In this document: piece by piece, positions 46,233-59,300 of the stretch
Position numbering within the stretch: position 1 is the stretch's first letter
Layout of the letters: each line of letters starts with the position of its first letter
Origin: Diospyros lotus
Lineage: Eukaryota; Streptophyta; Magnoliopsida; Ericales; Ebenaceae
DNA length: 64,000 bases
Direction of reading: 5' to 3'
Assembly (NCBI RefSeq): GCF_014633365.1
Contig: NC_068343.1
Span: 31,279,307 to 31,343,306, forward strand
Program-made: the position numbers and the translations under genes
The notes under the pieces: generated by a model
The model's input: the letters and a program-made list of their open reading frames with translations, nothing else
Told to the model about the DNA's origin: nothing
Databases searched by the model: none

Positions 46233-49200
46233 TGTAAAGATCCAAAAAAAAAAAAAAAAAGAATTAATTTAATTAAATTATTTATATAATAATTAATTAA
46301 AAAAAATGAAAAAAATATAAAAAGAAAAGGGGGAGGCGCTCGACAGCCCCCCCCCCCCCCAAAATCAGAATCTCTCTCTCTCTTATTCTCTCATTTCCCC
46401 TCTCGGATTTTCGGCGATTTTAAGCAATCCGACCGTTCGATCGACGATCCGACTTCGTTTTCACCGTTAAAGTGCCCCCGATCTACAAGGAGGTAAGTGC
46501 TTTGGCTTCATCTTTTCGATTTTTCTTGTTGTTTTCGTGGAATGTGGGTTGAGGCGCGATGGGGCTTGATGGCCGAATGTTTAAGGTCAGATCCGACCGT
46601 TGGATTTCTTTGATTCTTGGATATGTTGGTCGGTTTGCTTGAGGGGGTTGGGTGGTGGTCTTGGATCGCCGGAAATCGCCGGCCACGGTGGCCGGCGACG
46701 TTGGCAGTTTGTTTATCCATTTTGGTCGAGACTTTGACTCTAGATCTACAAAGATATAGCCGTCCGATCTTTCTCATTTTTGGGTATGTTGCTCTCCTTA
46801 GTGTTGCGCACCTCGGGGTAATTTCTGATCGTCGAAAAAATGGCCGACGGCCGGCGAACGGCGAACGGTGACGGCCAGATTTGCCCCTATTTTTGGCCGA
46901 AAATTAATTTTCAGATCTATCAAGATTTGACCGTCCGATGGGTTTCATTTTAATATATGTTGTTATTCGTGGCGAGGGCTTCGTATCGGTATATTGATCG
47001 GCCGTTTTTGGCCGGCCAGCGGTGGTCGCCGGCGGCGGCAGTCTGATGGGAAGTAAAAAAAGAAAAGAAAAAAGAAAGAAAAGAAAAGAAGAGAAAAAGA
47101 AAGAAAAGAAAAGAAAAAGAAAGAAAAGAAAAGAAAAGAAAAGAAAAATAAAAATAAATAAAATATAAGGAAAAAGGAAATGAGGGCTTTTGGGGTTGGG
47201 CATGTCGGGTTAGGTTTTAGCCTAGGATGGCGGGGCCCGATTGGGTTTTAGGATGGCCCAATGTGTTGGGCATGACTGACCCAGTTGTGGCAGCTCTTGG
47301 GCTAGCCCACTCAGCTTGTTCTCCCTTGTCGCTTGTCCGTGGACCTAGGATGACTTGGTTAGGTTGGTCTTACTCAGGATATCGAGGTTGATCTAATTTG
47401 GGTTCTCTTTAGGTCTCCTAGAATTGGCGATATGATTGGCGAGTCATTTTGTTGATCGGAGTCTTAAGGACGAAGCCCTATTAGATGACTCGAGGCCGAG
47501 CAAAACTAACCCCGAGTGCGTTCTAGGCTAGCCTATGATGATGACGTGGGTTTATTTTGAATCCTGATTTCTGATGGATTCCTTCTATTTTGAGGCTAGA
47601 ATATTGCAATTTATTCATTTTAAACCATTTATTAAATTATTAATTAATTATTAAATTTTTAAGAAAATTTATCAATTTAGTTATAAATATATATATGTAT
47701 GTATTTTTGATAAATGAGGAATTTAGATAAAAAAAATATATTATTTACATTAAAAGAAAACTAGTTTATGGGTAAATATATATATATATATTATGATATT
47801 GTAGCCTATAAGTGGGTGTGTAGTTTCACTATACACTTACGCGTAGCAAGCAAAGCGAGACATGATGACGTAGTCGATGGCTTAGCTCGACGAATTCCAT
47901 GACGCCAGATTTGAGTATTACGTGGGCCAAGGTACCAAATAATCGATTTAGGGTGTTAGGCAATGGTTAGGATTTTCGGTAATTTCATTACGTCGTTATT
48001 CTTGTTACCTAAATGTGACGCCCCATTCTATTTATTGTAGGCTCAGATTCTCAGGATTTTGTTCGATCTTCTCCCCAGAATATGCACGTATATAAATTGT
48101 TCTATGCATAACTTGTAAATGATTTCTATATTCAAATCATAGAAAATATTCTCTTTTAATTGTTCCTAAATTACATGAAATATTTTCATCATACTAGGAG
48201 AGACATAAACAGAAAGATACCCTAACTGATTTCTTGTTTTGAGAATGTGAAATGTTGAATGATATGGTGTATTTTAGACACCACATGAAATGATAAATGA
48301 TTATGACTTGTGCATAAATTAGGGTATCATTTGCATTATTATTAGAGGACTATCTAGTAGATTCCCTGGTGGCTCACAGCAGGAAAAGATCATGGTACTG
48401 TGAGGCTTGGCATGCCAAGGCCATGAGAGACACGGATAGTATGTTTCAGCACTGCTATCACGTGGGCCTTTATGATGATATTGTGTGATGATGATGTATG
48501 TGCCGATATATATACTTGTGTGCATGTGTATATAGGCGTTAGGCCAGTTTCTACTAGTGTGTCCTCAGAATCAGTGCATGCATCTCATACAAAAGTATAG
48601 GGGACTTAGGTGGTTAGGGAACAATTTATGGGGGTTGTCTTTAGGCACCTATTTTTCCTACACTATGTTTTCCTTTGAAACCTCAAATTATTTAAACTTA
48701 TGGTTCATATTTCCACTGTTTATACCGTTATTACGTTATTATACTCATGATGATCATTCTAACATTTTATTGTATACTCTCATAGTGGGCATGACATACC
48801 TTATACTCGCGAGTCCATAAGACTCACCTCGTTTTATTAAAAATATTTTCAGGGAATCCTCCTTTTGATTATTGGTCCAGCAGATCTTCTGGTATGATAT
48901 CATACCCTCTTTTGATTCCGGATGTATTATAGGATGCTCTATGGAGACATACAAGTGTTGTAGAGTCTGATGTTTTGTCTTTATTTTTGTTGGCACATAA
49001 TTGTGCCAAGGGCCCGAGATACGGGATCGGGTATGTATTATTGACAGCAGTGTGATAGATATTCTTATATTGTACAGCTGCTGTATATGGAATATTGAGA
49101 TGTTATGTTAGAAGGTGAATTAGTATTTTATTCATGTTCTATATCTTGTCAGTAATAATGTTTTATTCAAATCGAGGTAGAGAAGAGGCTTACTAGTCCA

Positions 49201-49264
49201 TTTTGGGGCCGCTGGGCCTAAGGATTAGTGCCGGTCATGACATATCAGTTTTCGGGTCGTGACA
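46233..49264 (+). repeat. 3' LTR of the Tekay-type element
   Basis: 3032 bp from TGTAAAGATCC to GGGTCGTGACA. Relative to the 5' copy it has a C14 run (about 46347-46360), a longer AAAAGAAAAGAA tract (about 47055-47160), scattered substitutions and a roughly 60-bp deletion after CTTCTCCCCAGA near 48080. Short open frames inside it occur identically in both LTRs and are not genes. Confidence 0.95.
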
Positions 49265-50138
49265 AAAGGCCTTATCGATAGGTTAACTATCTTCAAATTT
49301 GAATTTCTCTTCCTTGTCTAACAATTTTATTTATTTTTTGCTCTTCATGGTACCCATGCATACTTCTGTAGTGTATGCCTGCTTTGGTTCCCATCAAGCT
49401 TTGAAACAATTGGATCATTCCTATTACCATCTATTTGTGATTGGTATAAGCTTCTTCTCCATCTTGTTATTGATTAGGGCTTTCATTTAGAATCTTACAT
49501 GTATAGAATCACCAAAGTGTTTGTGTACCCTTGGGTGACAACCTAATTATTGAAATGAGAATTGATGTTTTCTGTGTTGTATTTGCACCTTTTGGGTGTG
49601 TGTGGTTGCGTAAATGACAACATTGACTGTATTATAGCTGGATTGATTGTATTTTTGTCAATTGTGACTTTAAGACTTGTGGGTTTTAGAGAAGAGGTGG
49701 TGTCTATGTGAGCGGTGTGTTAAGAGAGAGGCAAGAGCTAAACTGCATACCGACAACACCACTACCCTTCTCATCCTCTTGTTGCCTTGTTTGGGATTTT
49801 TGATATTTATGGTTTGAGCTTCATATGGGTTGGTTGGTGCTGTAACTGCAGATTTTAAGTTTCCCTTTTGATAAAAGTTGGCCAAATTCATATTTTTGTT
49901 TTTATATTTTCCTATTTTTCTTGTGTGGCTATCTGAATTTTTTGTTATTTTGATTACATTCTTGAATATTATTTTTGAGTCAATTTAGCCTTTGTATTTT
50001 TTGTTATTTTGATTATATCCTTAAATTTATATTTTCGAGTCAATTTAATTTCTGTACGTGTAAAAAAAGTAAAGTGAGATGTGAAATTACACGTCAAAAT
50101 ATAGAGGTTAAATTGGCATGAAAATGTATGTTTAGGAT
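49265..50138. other. spacer right of the Tekay insertion
   Basis: It continues the host sequence after the AAAGG duplication. A roughly 62-bp duplication at about 49937-50060 shares TTTTTTGTTATTTTGATTA and GAGTCAATTTA. No gene is recognised. Confidence 0.45.
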
Positions 50139-51120
50139 TTAGGTTGCACGGAAACAGAAACGAGAGACGTTTTCAATAGAAAACGGAAAATGGAAATGCG
50201 AAAACGCATTTTTCTAAAAAAAGTAGGAAACGAAAACTTTGAGTAAACTATAAATTTAAAAAATATAGAGATTTTTTTGTAAATATAATTTTTAATAAAA
50301 AAATTCATATATAAATAATAAACTTAAGTTTCATAATGTATTCAAAGTTCAAATAAACATAAATATAAAGTTTACAATGCATTTAAACAACTATCAAAGC
50401 TCAAACATAAACATTCCAACAATATCACAATTCCTCTTTACAAAAGATCAACTCAATAAATAGGAGTTGTTTAATATTTTTAGCGATACACATTTATAGT
50501 TAAAAGACTTAAATAAAAAAAAAAAAATGCAAACCATGTTTAAACTTGTTCATGTCATCTTTCCATTGAACATCAATTAATTGTTCTTTAGTTTTTGATA
50601 ATTTATTAATAATTTTGATATTTTGGAGCAATCTATAGCTAATTGGAGTCTGAAAAGCCCAAAATTGCCAATGGATGAGAGAGACCCACAGATTGTCACT
50701 GTGCTGCTCTCAAAACTTTGCATAAAGAGTAAGAAACTTAGAAACATATATATATATATATATATTGTGTGTGAGAGAGAGGGGGGTTACTTACAGAAAG
50801 GAATTGGCACTAGTAACGAGATGGTAGAGAAGGAACGACCTGCGGTGAGGGCGATCGAAGGATTGGTGGTGAGGGCAATCGAATTGAGGAAGCATTGGAG
50901 TAGACGATGGAGGGCTGAGAAGGACTGGCGGTGAGAGCGATTGAAGCACTGGAAGCAAACGGCTCGAAATTTTGCAAAAATTACACAAATGACTTGAAAT
51001 TTTGCAAAAATTACACAAATGGCCCAAAAAACGTTTCGGGCCATTTTTTGTGTTTTTGAAAATGGAAAACGGTTTAGAAACACCGAAACGACATCTCTGA
51101 GCAATTTTCGTGCTTCACAG
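50139..51120. mobile_element. hAT-like MITE, 982 bp
   Basis: The left end TTAGGTTGCACGGAAAC and the complement of the right end, CTGTGAAGCACGAAAAT, are weak inverted repeats. The flanks TTTAGGAT (50131-50138) and TTTAGGAG (51121-51128) match at 7 of 8 bases, the hAT duplication size. The interior holds a (AT)n tract at about 50747-50765 and GA-rich sequence but no transposase. Confidence 0.6.
50967..51023 (+). repeat. 28-bp direct duplication
   Basis: GAAATTTTGCAAAAATTACA followed by CAAATG occurs twice in tandem inside the hAT-like element. Confidence 0.85.
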
Positions 51121-51128
51121 TTTAGGAG

Positions 51129-51645
51129 TGTAATTGAAATAAAAAAAAATTCAGGTTGTTACATTGAAAAAAAGATTAAAGTATATGAATTAGATTGATT
51201 TGAAAATGCAGATTTAGGAATGTGAAAAGTTTGAGTGATCACATGAAAAAAAAAAAAGTGAAGGTACAAAAGTAAAAAAAATATAAGTTTGGCTGCATAA
51301 CTAAGTGTTATTTTTTTTTTTAAATTTATTAAGAACACCAGTATAAGATTCATGAAAAATGAGTCACGGACAACAGTGTCAGTCCCCTTTGGTAGTAGGT
51401 AGGTAGCTATTATTTGATGGTATGTATATATGAGTAGAATTGAAATTCTAAGACAAAACACATGGTGGAGATCAAAGTCCAACTTATATAAATCAGAGAC
51501 TGACAAAAGAAAAGAAAGCACAATGGGTGTGAGAAGACCCTTAGTTTTGAATGTAGGATTTTGTTTTTAGAAGGGAATAGAATAAAATTGAGAAGGAAGA
51601 ATAGGAAACAGAAATAAAAAGAGAATTGAGAGAGTGGATGGAAAT
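51129..51645. other. spacer
   Basis: AT-rich sequence with A-runs. No gene or element end is recognised. Confidence 0.4.
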
Positions 51646-52230
51646 TGTTACGGGTATTTTTTAGACTACACTATATGGGCCGGAAACAATCAAGTGGATT
51701 AGCCCAATACTTTGAAGCCCCAATAAGTCCCGGGTTGAGGACATCAGGGCGAGGTCACAGGTCGCTTCGATTGAGTTCAGATCGCGGAATGTCTAAGCTG
51801 CGAGACACATCGTCAAGTTACTCAGCTCGCATCACGAAGAGAGTGAATTTATCGGAAACGGTTAGAGAAGAAGTCAACATTTCTAATCTAAGACAAATCG
51901 GATTCCTGCAAATGCAGAATCTGTTCCTGATTAGGTGAAACTGATAAGGAAATATTATCTTCATGATATTATTCTTCAATTTTAGATTTTATTCAAGTTG
52001 TAAACACCTCATATTATAAATAGAGGTAAATAATCATTGTATTGGGGAGAGCAATAATATACTATGAGTTTGCTGAAATAATCAGATTGACAGTCGTGGA
52101 TTAGATACCGTTTAGGCGAAACCATGTAAAAAAAAATTTCTTTGCGTACTTTTTCTTTCTTTCTTTCTACTTGAAATCGTGTTTATTTTCTCAAAGCGGG
52201 CAAACGAATGACAGTCGACTGATTCCCAAC
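51646..52230 (+). repeat. LTR-like segment
   Basis: It begins TGTTACGGGTATTTT and contains TATAAATAG at 52015-52023, followed by GGGGAGAGCAATAATATACT, GCGAAACCATG and a TTTCTTTCTTTC tract. It ends near GATTCCCAAC. This order resembles a plant LTR with promoter and leader. Matched ends and a target duplication are not clear, so it may be a truncated or solo LTR. Confidence 0.45.
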
Positions 52231-52886
52231 GTTGATAGAATTTTTTTTTTTTTTTTTTGAGAGGGGTGGGGGGTTTGAAATGGAGAGAGAAGCAAGCAAA
52301 AAAGAGAGTAGAGAGAATGAATGAGAGAGGCTTAATAATAATTTATGGATTCTTCATAATTTGGTTCAGTAGCTTTATGTATAAAAAGCTATCCAGCGAT
52401 TTAGTTTTACAGATAAGTTATATCACTATTTCTCTACTATTTTAATAATTGTAAATAATACTTTATGATGAGGAGAATGCTCTCGGTCCCATAATTACGC
52501 CAATGCCCCAGACGGATATCCAGTGGCGGTCAGGAGATACGTTTCTTAATAGGGAGTTTCGTCTGTGATCTTCTTGTTTAAATCTAGAAGACACATGGCA
52601 GATAAGCATCGCCACGTCAATCGGATAGGCACTCAGTAAAGAAATCTCCGAGGCCGTAGGAACAGACTAACTCGCCGAAGGTCACGGAGGCAGCAGCTAT
52701 CCCGAACTCCTCGGAAACGGATACTATTACGAAATCCTTATCAGGAAGGTTCCGAAGAAGACGGAGGGGAGATCCCGAAGATCCCTCCATGATCCCTATC
52801 CCGAGAAAAGGTTAAAAGGGGAGGCGAGGTAAGAGAAAGGGGATTCCTTTTCTTTTCTAGAGCATATAGTTTGAGTAAATACACTT

Positions 52887-54670
52887 TGTAATACCCGAAG
52901 TTTTCCTAGGCATTGTTGTTTAAGAAATAAAACATTTCCTTGGAAATCGAAGGATACATGTGAAGTTCCGAGGTAATCGCCAAGGAACGAATGAAGGGTT
53001 TTCCGAAAAATCACGGAAACTATCGCAAGGGGACATCATCTAAGGTATTTTGGAGAAGTTTAAGGAGTTATAGGGGCTCAAGGGATATAAGTGCAAATAA
53101 GTATTTGGGTTAAAGAGTTATTTGTAAGAAGTTAAAATATCTTGTAACTAGTTAGTTAAAGGAACCAAGTAAGCTAACTTAGTTAGGAGACATAATCATG
53201 AGGAATCTTGAAAAAATCAAATTAACATGTGGTGGCACATGTTTAAAAGGACACATGTCACAAGGGGGAGAAATGGTTCAAATCTCAAGGGACACTTGGC
53301 ACAATCCTACGAAAGTGATGATTACAACCTTATCTAAGTGACACATGGCAAGTGACACATGGCACTCTTGGATTGGCCATAAATGCCTATAAATACCAAG
53401 GCCATGGAAGGGAAATTCTCACCATTAATCAAGAGGAAAAGGGGAGGTGAGTTGAGAGGAGAAGCTTTGCCCAAAAATAGAGTGGTAAAACACTTCGTCG
53501 GAAAAGTTGGACCGCCACCGTAAAAGGCATTAAATAGCGACAAAATAGCAAGGTAATTCTAATTTCTTTCCGTAGTTCGATAGATAATTGAATAAGGGTC
53601 ATGTGGTTTCAAACGGAAGTCAAATCGGAGTTCGGATGAGGGAGAACGGGCCAAAAACCTCAAGACGGCAAAGCTGGAGGGGCGGCGCGTGCAGTTCACG
53701 CGCCACCTGACTGCCGCGAGTGGAGCGCGTGGGGCTCCTTCCCCAAGCGCTTGAGGGCGCGTGAGATGTCCTCTTGGGCCCAAATTTTGTACAGTTGGTC
53801 CTTAAATGTTTCCCTAGGACCTCATATAAAAATAGTTTAGGTTTGAATTTCGAAGTTATGTTATTTTTGCAGAAAAATTTTCCCGAACCCTGTGAACAGT
53901 ACTTTAGAGCTTCCGAATCAGCAAGGTGAGTGCTTCTTGCATCTTTATATTACATACCGAACATTTTGTCTTCACACGGGTAAGGGTGATTACTTGCATA
54001 AGCATGACTTTCCTTTAAATCAAGCATTTTCTCTTTCTTTGTCATGCATCACTTGGTGTGTGTGGCTAGCTGAAGTCAGGATCTCATGTTAGACTGGTGA
54101 AAAGTCTTGGAGATGTGAGAACATGATTGATCAGCGGGGGTGATTGCAACACCTCGGCGTCACTACCACACAGGCGGTTTCATATCATTCTACATATCTC
54201 ATCACATGCATGTTATCTCTTCTTGTTGCACTCACTTAGATATAACTATCTAACTTGAGTGTCTCATACCCTTAGAACATTCAACGTTCCAGGTGGGTTA
54301 GTCGTGACAGGTGCCCCGGAATCAAGTCAGAGGAAAGGAAAGGAAGTGGTTCTTGGATAGTTAACTCCTTTACGTTTTAATTGCAAAGCGTTGTACTATT
54401 ACTTTAGTGTGAGTTTTACTTGTTGTAAAAGGGAGCCTAAATGATCCCTAGATTTTCAAGTTGTATTATGGCTTTTCAGATGGTATTTGTGTTAAAAGCA
54501 TATAGTGGAAGCCTTAAATATCTAGCTTATGGTTTTATAAAGCTTTCAGGTTCGATCCTTGCTTCTGTTGGCAAAGGCTTCCATAAACGCCCTTTGATTA
54601 CCATACGGTTGCTAGCGTCATCATGCATCTTTGTATGTGTACCTTGGAAAAAGAAAAGTGGGGCGTTACA
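52887..54670 (+). repeat. solo LTR of the TGTAA family nested in the Tat 5' LTR
   Basis: It runs from TGTAATACCCGAAG to AGTGGGGCGTTACA, 1784 bp, with exact CACTT on each side (52882-52886 and 54671-54675). TATAAATA lies at 53388-53395. It shares ordered motifs with 16048-18245. No body remains, so it is a solo LTR. It is younger than the Tat insertion it interrupts. Confidence 0.93.
53388..53395 (+). promoter_or_regulatory. TATA box of the nested solo LTR
   Basis: TATAAATA within GCCTATAAATACCAAGG, a strong plant TATA match in the LTR. Confidence 0.6.
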
Positions 54671-54810
54671 CACTTAATCCTCAATTGAGAGATACCTGAC
54701 TTGATCGTCAGAGGTTGACCGGGGGAACAAGTCCCTGTCTCCATTGCAGGTACCTCTGAAGAGACAAGAAGGGAACGTGCGGCTACCACTTCATAAAATT
54801 AATCATCAAT

Positions 54811-54828
54811 TGGCGCCCACCGTGGGGC
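54811..54828 (+). other. primer binding site of the Tat element
   Basis: TGGCGCCCACCGTGGGGC starts two bases after the LTR end ATCATCA. The TGG start fits pairing with a tRNA CCA end. I cannot name the tRNA with confidence. Confidence 0.75.
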
Positions 54829-54895
54829 CGACATTCTTCTCTTCTGTCTCTCCAGTACAGCAGACAATCTTGCCTTTTTTTTTTTTTTACCTTGA

Positions 54896-56146
54896 ATGGC
54901 AACCAGAAGACAGCCGTCTCGGGCCGCGGGGGGCAACCCCGTTCCAGAGCCGAGTCAGTAGAACCCTCCACGAAGCTCGCCGGGGAGGGCTCGGAGTCCG
55001 GAGGGCCCTCCGTCTCCGCCTGATCAGATAGCACTCCTAGAGGGTCAAGTGCAACGATTGACGAAGTTACTCATGGGATTTCTAGATCGCCAACATCAGC
55101 AAGCCCAGCATTCTCGGGCGGAAGAAAGGCACGAGCCCCCGAGAGAGGAGGAGTCCTATCTGCGGGATGAGAATCTGCAGAGGCCGGGACAAGATGATGG
55201 CCATGGCGAGGCGGTCGAGTCTTTTGACTTGTCGTTTGTGCAGCAGCGGCAGGAAAGAAGATTGCGGCAGCTAGAGGAGGAGATGGCCGCCCTAAAGCCG
55301 AAGACTGGAGAGGCTCAGGGACCAAGGATAAATCAGCCCCTTAGCCCAGAGATCATGGCGGCCATACCACCGGAGCGTCTCCGCATCCCGACCATTAAGC
55401 CTTATGCAGGGACCTCTGACCCGATGGATCACCTTGATCTCTTTACCTCTCACATGATGGTACATGACGCCTCAGACGCGATGTGGTGTAGGGTTTTCTT
55501 GGCCACCCTGGAGGGGCATGCACGGGCTTGGTATTCAAATCTGGCTCATCATTCCATCGTAAGTTTTGCGCAACTTCGAGGCAGCTTTCTAGCGCATTTT
55601 GCACCTCTCTGGAGACATCGAAGGTCCACCATGGCCTTGGTAAGTATGAAGCAGAACCAAGGAGAGCCCTTGAAGGATTTCGTCTCACGATTTAATATGG
55701 AAGCCTTGAGCATAGAGAACTTTGACCACAGCGTAGCTATGGTGGCATTCTAAAACGCCCTGAGGCCCGGCCCTTTCGCCCAATCATTAGCCAAAACGCC
55801 TCCGAGTACGTTCACTGACATATTGGGCCGGGCCACGAAGTACATAAATGCCGAGGAGGTCATGCAGGCTAAGAGGGCGGAGCATGTGGAAAAGAAGGAT
55901 AAAAAGAAGCATCCGGAGGAAAGGAAGAGTGACGACTGAAGGGAAAAACATCGTCCTCGGTGGGATTTGGGGGGCTTCACTCCTCTGAATGCCCCGAGGG
56001 CAGAGATCCTTGCTACTATTGAGGGTAAAGACTACTTGAAAAAGCCTCGACCGATGAAGGCACCATTCGACAAAAGGAACAGAAGTAAATACTGCTGTTT
56101 TCATCGGGATCATGGTCATGACACCGAGAATCATGTTAAACCCTAA
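54896..56146 (+). pseudogene. Tat gag
   Basis: One frame from ATG 54896 covers a proline-rich start, a charged helical segment (QQRQERRLRQLEEEMAAL), and the conserved retrotransposon gag domain (IKPYAGTSDPMDHLDLF, LEGHARAWYSNL, FVSRFNMEAL). It ends with FHRDHGHDTENH at about 56100-56135, where this lineage has its zinc-binding end. In-frame stops are TAG 54959, TAA 55751, TGA 55937 and TAA 56144. Gag would form the particle. The downstream linker to protease is replaced by AT-rich sequence. Confidence 0.88.
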
Positions 56147-56322
56147 TCTTGTGAAGATTTCACATACAATTCGAAATAAAATTACAGTTAAAACCATATG
56201 ATAATATCTTCTTTTGACGATTGAAAATTAAAAAAAAAGGAAATAAAAACTTTTTGACTTATCACGGGAAAAATTAAGAAATTACACTTACGCCCGATTG
56301 TTTGATTTGATCGCTAATACTT
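56147..56322. other. AT-rich insertion or replacement between gag and pol
   Basis: About 180 bp of strongly AT-rich, non-coding sequence separates gag from pol, both GC-balanced. Coding similarity stops after the gag HDTEN motif and resumes near 56330 (RSRSPLKRD). Nothing in it is recognised. Confidence 0.6.
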
Positions 56323-59300
56323 TTGTTTCAACGGTTGCGATCGAGGAGCCCCCTCAAAAGGGACCTCACGGAGGATCGAAATCGGGCTCAGCGGGAGAGA
56401 TCGCATCGAGGGGAAGACGATCATCCTCAGCCTCCGGTATTCCATACACTCGCAGCAGGGGAGGTCCCGGTCATGAAGGGTGAAAAAGATGGTGCCGTCC
56501 GGCTGAAAAGATCGAGGAGTGTGGATCCAATCTCTTTTTCAGATAGCGACCTCCCGGGATACCCGAATCGAAATGACCCACTGGTGATAATAGCTGAACT
56601 CGGGAAGTGGGAGCTTCGGTGGATCCTCGTGGATCCAGGGAGCTCTTCGGAAATCTTGTATCGGCAGGCCTTCTTAGGCATGGGGTATGAAATGACACGG
56701 TTGAGGGCAGCGAGGGTCCCTTTGGTGGGATTCGATGGTGAAGCCGTATATTCAGAAGGGATCATTCAGCTCCCATTGACGGTAGGGAGAGGTTCTCGAA
56801 CTTCTCGAGTTATGCTAGACATCCTGGTAGCAGACGTGCCTTCGGCTTATAACATGATTCTAGGAAGATCTGGTCTCAATGCCCTTCGGGCCATTCCAAG
56901 CAAATATCATATGATGATGAAGTTTCCCACAGATAGGGGGACGGGCGAAGTGCGGGGAGATTTGCGCTTAGCCCGTGAATGTTACATGGCCTCTATAGGC
57001 ATTGCGAAGGGTAAAGAAGTAGGGCCGCAAAGGGACGCTGACCCCCCGAAGGAGGTCAATTTTTTACTAGAAGAACCCGAAGATCCAAAAACAACAGAGC
57101 CGGTGGATGAATTGGAAGAAGTACCTTTGGAAGAAGATTGCCCAAACCGATGCGTAATAGTGAGTATGGAGTTAAAGGACCCGCTGAGGAGTCGAATAGT
57201 ATCACTCCTTAGACAGTACGCAGATATCTTCGCATGGACAGCCCGGGACATGCCAGGAGTAGATCCAGAGGTAATGACACACAGACTAGGGATCTGATCA
57301 GGCTTTCAGCCTGTCAGACAGAAGAAGCGAAGCTTCGCCCCAGATAGAGCTCGGGCAATCGAGGAGGAGGTTGCAAAGTTGACAGAAGCGCGCCACATTC
57401 GGGAGGTGGATTATCCAGATTGGTTAGCAAATGTCGTGCTAGTTCCCAAAGGGCAGAGCAAGTGGAGACTTTGTATCGATTTCATCGATCTTAATAAAGC
57501 CTGCCCAAAGGATAGTTACCCACTCCCGAGGATTGACGCCCTAATTGATGGAACTGCTGGATGTTCACTCATGAGTTTCTTGGATGCTTTTCAGGGATAT
57601 CACCAGATTCCGTTGCACCCAGAGGACCAAGAGAAGACGACATTTATTACCAACAAGGCAACCTACTGCTACACCGTAATGCCTTTTGGTTTAAAGAACG
57701 CATAAGCCACTTACCAACGCTTGGTAAATAAGCTTTTTCAGCACCAGCTCGGGAGAAATATGGAGGCATACGTTGACGACATGCTGGTAAAAAGCCTGAT
57801 GGCTGAATGTCATCCGGAGGATTTGGAGGAGTGCTTCAAAACCCTTCGTAAGTTCCATATGAAACTTAATCCTGTCAAATATGCTTTCAGCGTTTCTGTA
57901 GGAAAGTTCTTGGGCTACATAGTACACCACTGAGGGATTGAGGTGAACCCTGCGAAGGTCAAAGCTATCATGGATATGCCAGTCCCGAGGAATGTGAAAG
58001 AGGTACAGAGCCTTATGGGTAGGATGACAGCCCTTGGCAGATTCCTTTCTCGCTTGGCAGAAAAAGGCCTTCCTTTCTACAAGGTCTTATCGAAGGCAAA
58101 CAACTTCGAATGGAATTCTGAATGCCAGCGAGCTTTCGAAAAGCTAAAGGAGCACCTGGCCACGCCCCCGGTTCTTACCAAGCCGAAGCCTAGAGAACCA
58201 TTATATATATATCTGGCGGTGGCCAATGAGGCCGTAAGCTCGGTGTTGATACGAGAAGAAGATAAGATCCAGAGGCCTGTTTATTATGCGAGTAAACGAT
58301 TGTCGGGAGCTGAGGTTCGGTATCCTCTTATGGAAAAACTGGCTTTCGCCTTAATAATATCGGCAAGGAAACTCCGACCTTACTTTCAAGCTCATACGAT
58401 TATAGTGTTTACTAATCAACCTTTGAAGCAGGTCTTTAGCAAACCAGAACTTTCAGGACGGATGTTGAAGTGGGCAGTGGAGCTCACCGCCTTTGACATT
58501 GAGTATAGGCCGCGACCGGCTATTAAGGCGCAGTCGTTAGCAGACTTTATTGCCGAAGGAATAGGAGCTCCCGAAGGCGCCGAAGAAAATTAGAGACCAT
58601 GGTTGGTGGCAGTAGACAGAAGCTCGACCTCGGGGGGTGGAGGAGGAGGATTAATGATAAAAAGTCCCGAAGGGCAAATATGGCCTTATGCTTTACATTT
58701 TGAATTCCGAGTGTCTAACAACGAAGCAGAATATGAGGCCTTGTTGGCTGGTCTGAGATTGGCTGAGCAATTGGGAGCTTAAAATGTCGAGGTGAGTTCA
58801 GATTCTAATTTAGTGGTGCAATAAGTGAATGGAGAATATTAAGCTCGAGAAAGTCACATGGCGCGATACTTAACCATGGTCAAAGAGCTGATGGCGCATT
58901 TCCAACACGTAAAGGTGGAGTACGTCCTTCGGGCTATGAATACAGAGGCGGACCTGCTGTCCCGAATCGCTTCTTCCTCTTTCCCTACGAGCTCTCGGGA
59001 AATTCGGATCAAATCTCTTCCACAAAAGAGTATCGAAGAAGTCGCGAACCAGTTATGTGTAGATGACGAGCCTAGCTGGATGGACCTTCTGTTGTCATAT
59101 TTGAGAGAAGAGAGACTCCCCGAAGACGACTCGGAGGCACGGGAGGTCAAACGAAAAGCCCGAAATTTCGTGTTAGTTAGTGGGGAGCTATACAGAAGGT
59201 CTTTTTCACAACCACTACTCAAATGTATCCGACCTCGCGAAGCAGATTATATCCTACGAGAGATTCACGAAGGAATATGTGGAAACCACATCGGGGCTCG

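Larger units (their letters stand above)
37988..49264 (+). mobile_element. complete Tekay/Del-type chromovirus, 11.3 kb
   Basis: A full-length Ty3/gypsy element: 5' LTR 37988-41049, primer binding site 41053-41065, gag-pol 41295-46198, polypurine tract 46220-46232, 3' LTR 46233-49264. AAAGG flanks it exactly on both sides (37983-37987 and 49265-49269). The domain order is gag, zinc knuckle, protease, RT, RNase H, integrase, chromodomain. The 3-kb LTRs and chromodomain type fit the Tekay (Del) lineage. LTRs are very similar, so insertion is fairly recent, but coding decay makes it non-autonomous now. It landed about 470 bp downstream of the MAM33-like gene. Confidence 0.95.
52466..54808 (+). 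repeat. 5' LTR of the Tat element, split by a solo LTR
   Basis: It begins TGATGAGGAGAATGC and ends AATCATCA, so TGATGA/TCATCA form the terminal inverted repeat. Without the inserted solo LTR (52887-54670) and one CACTT copy it is about 554 bp. Its start aligns with 63749-64000. Confidence 0.88.

Noticed and set aside
54783..55325. Minus-strand open frames opposite Tat gag
   Set aside because: Shadows of the gag frame; no domain and interrupted where gag is continuous.
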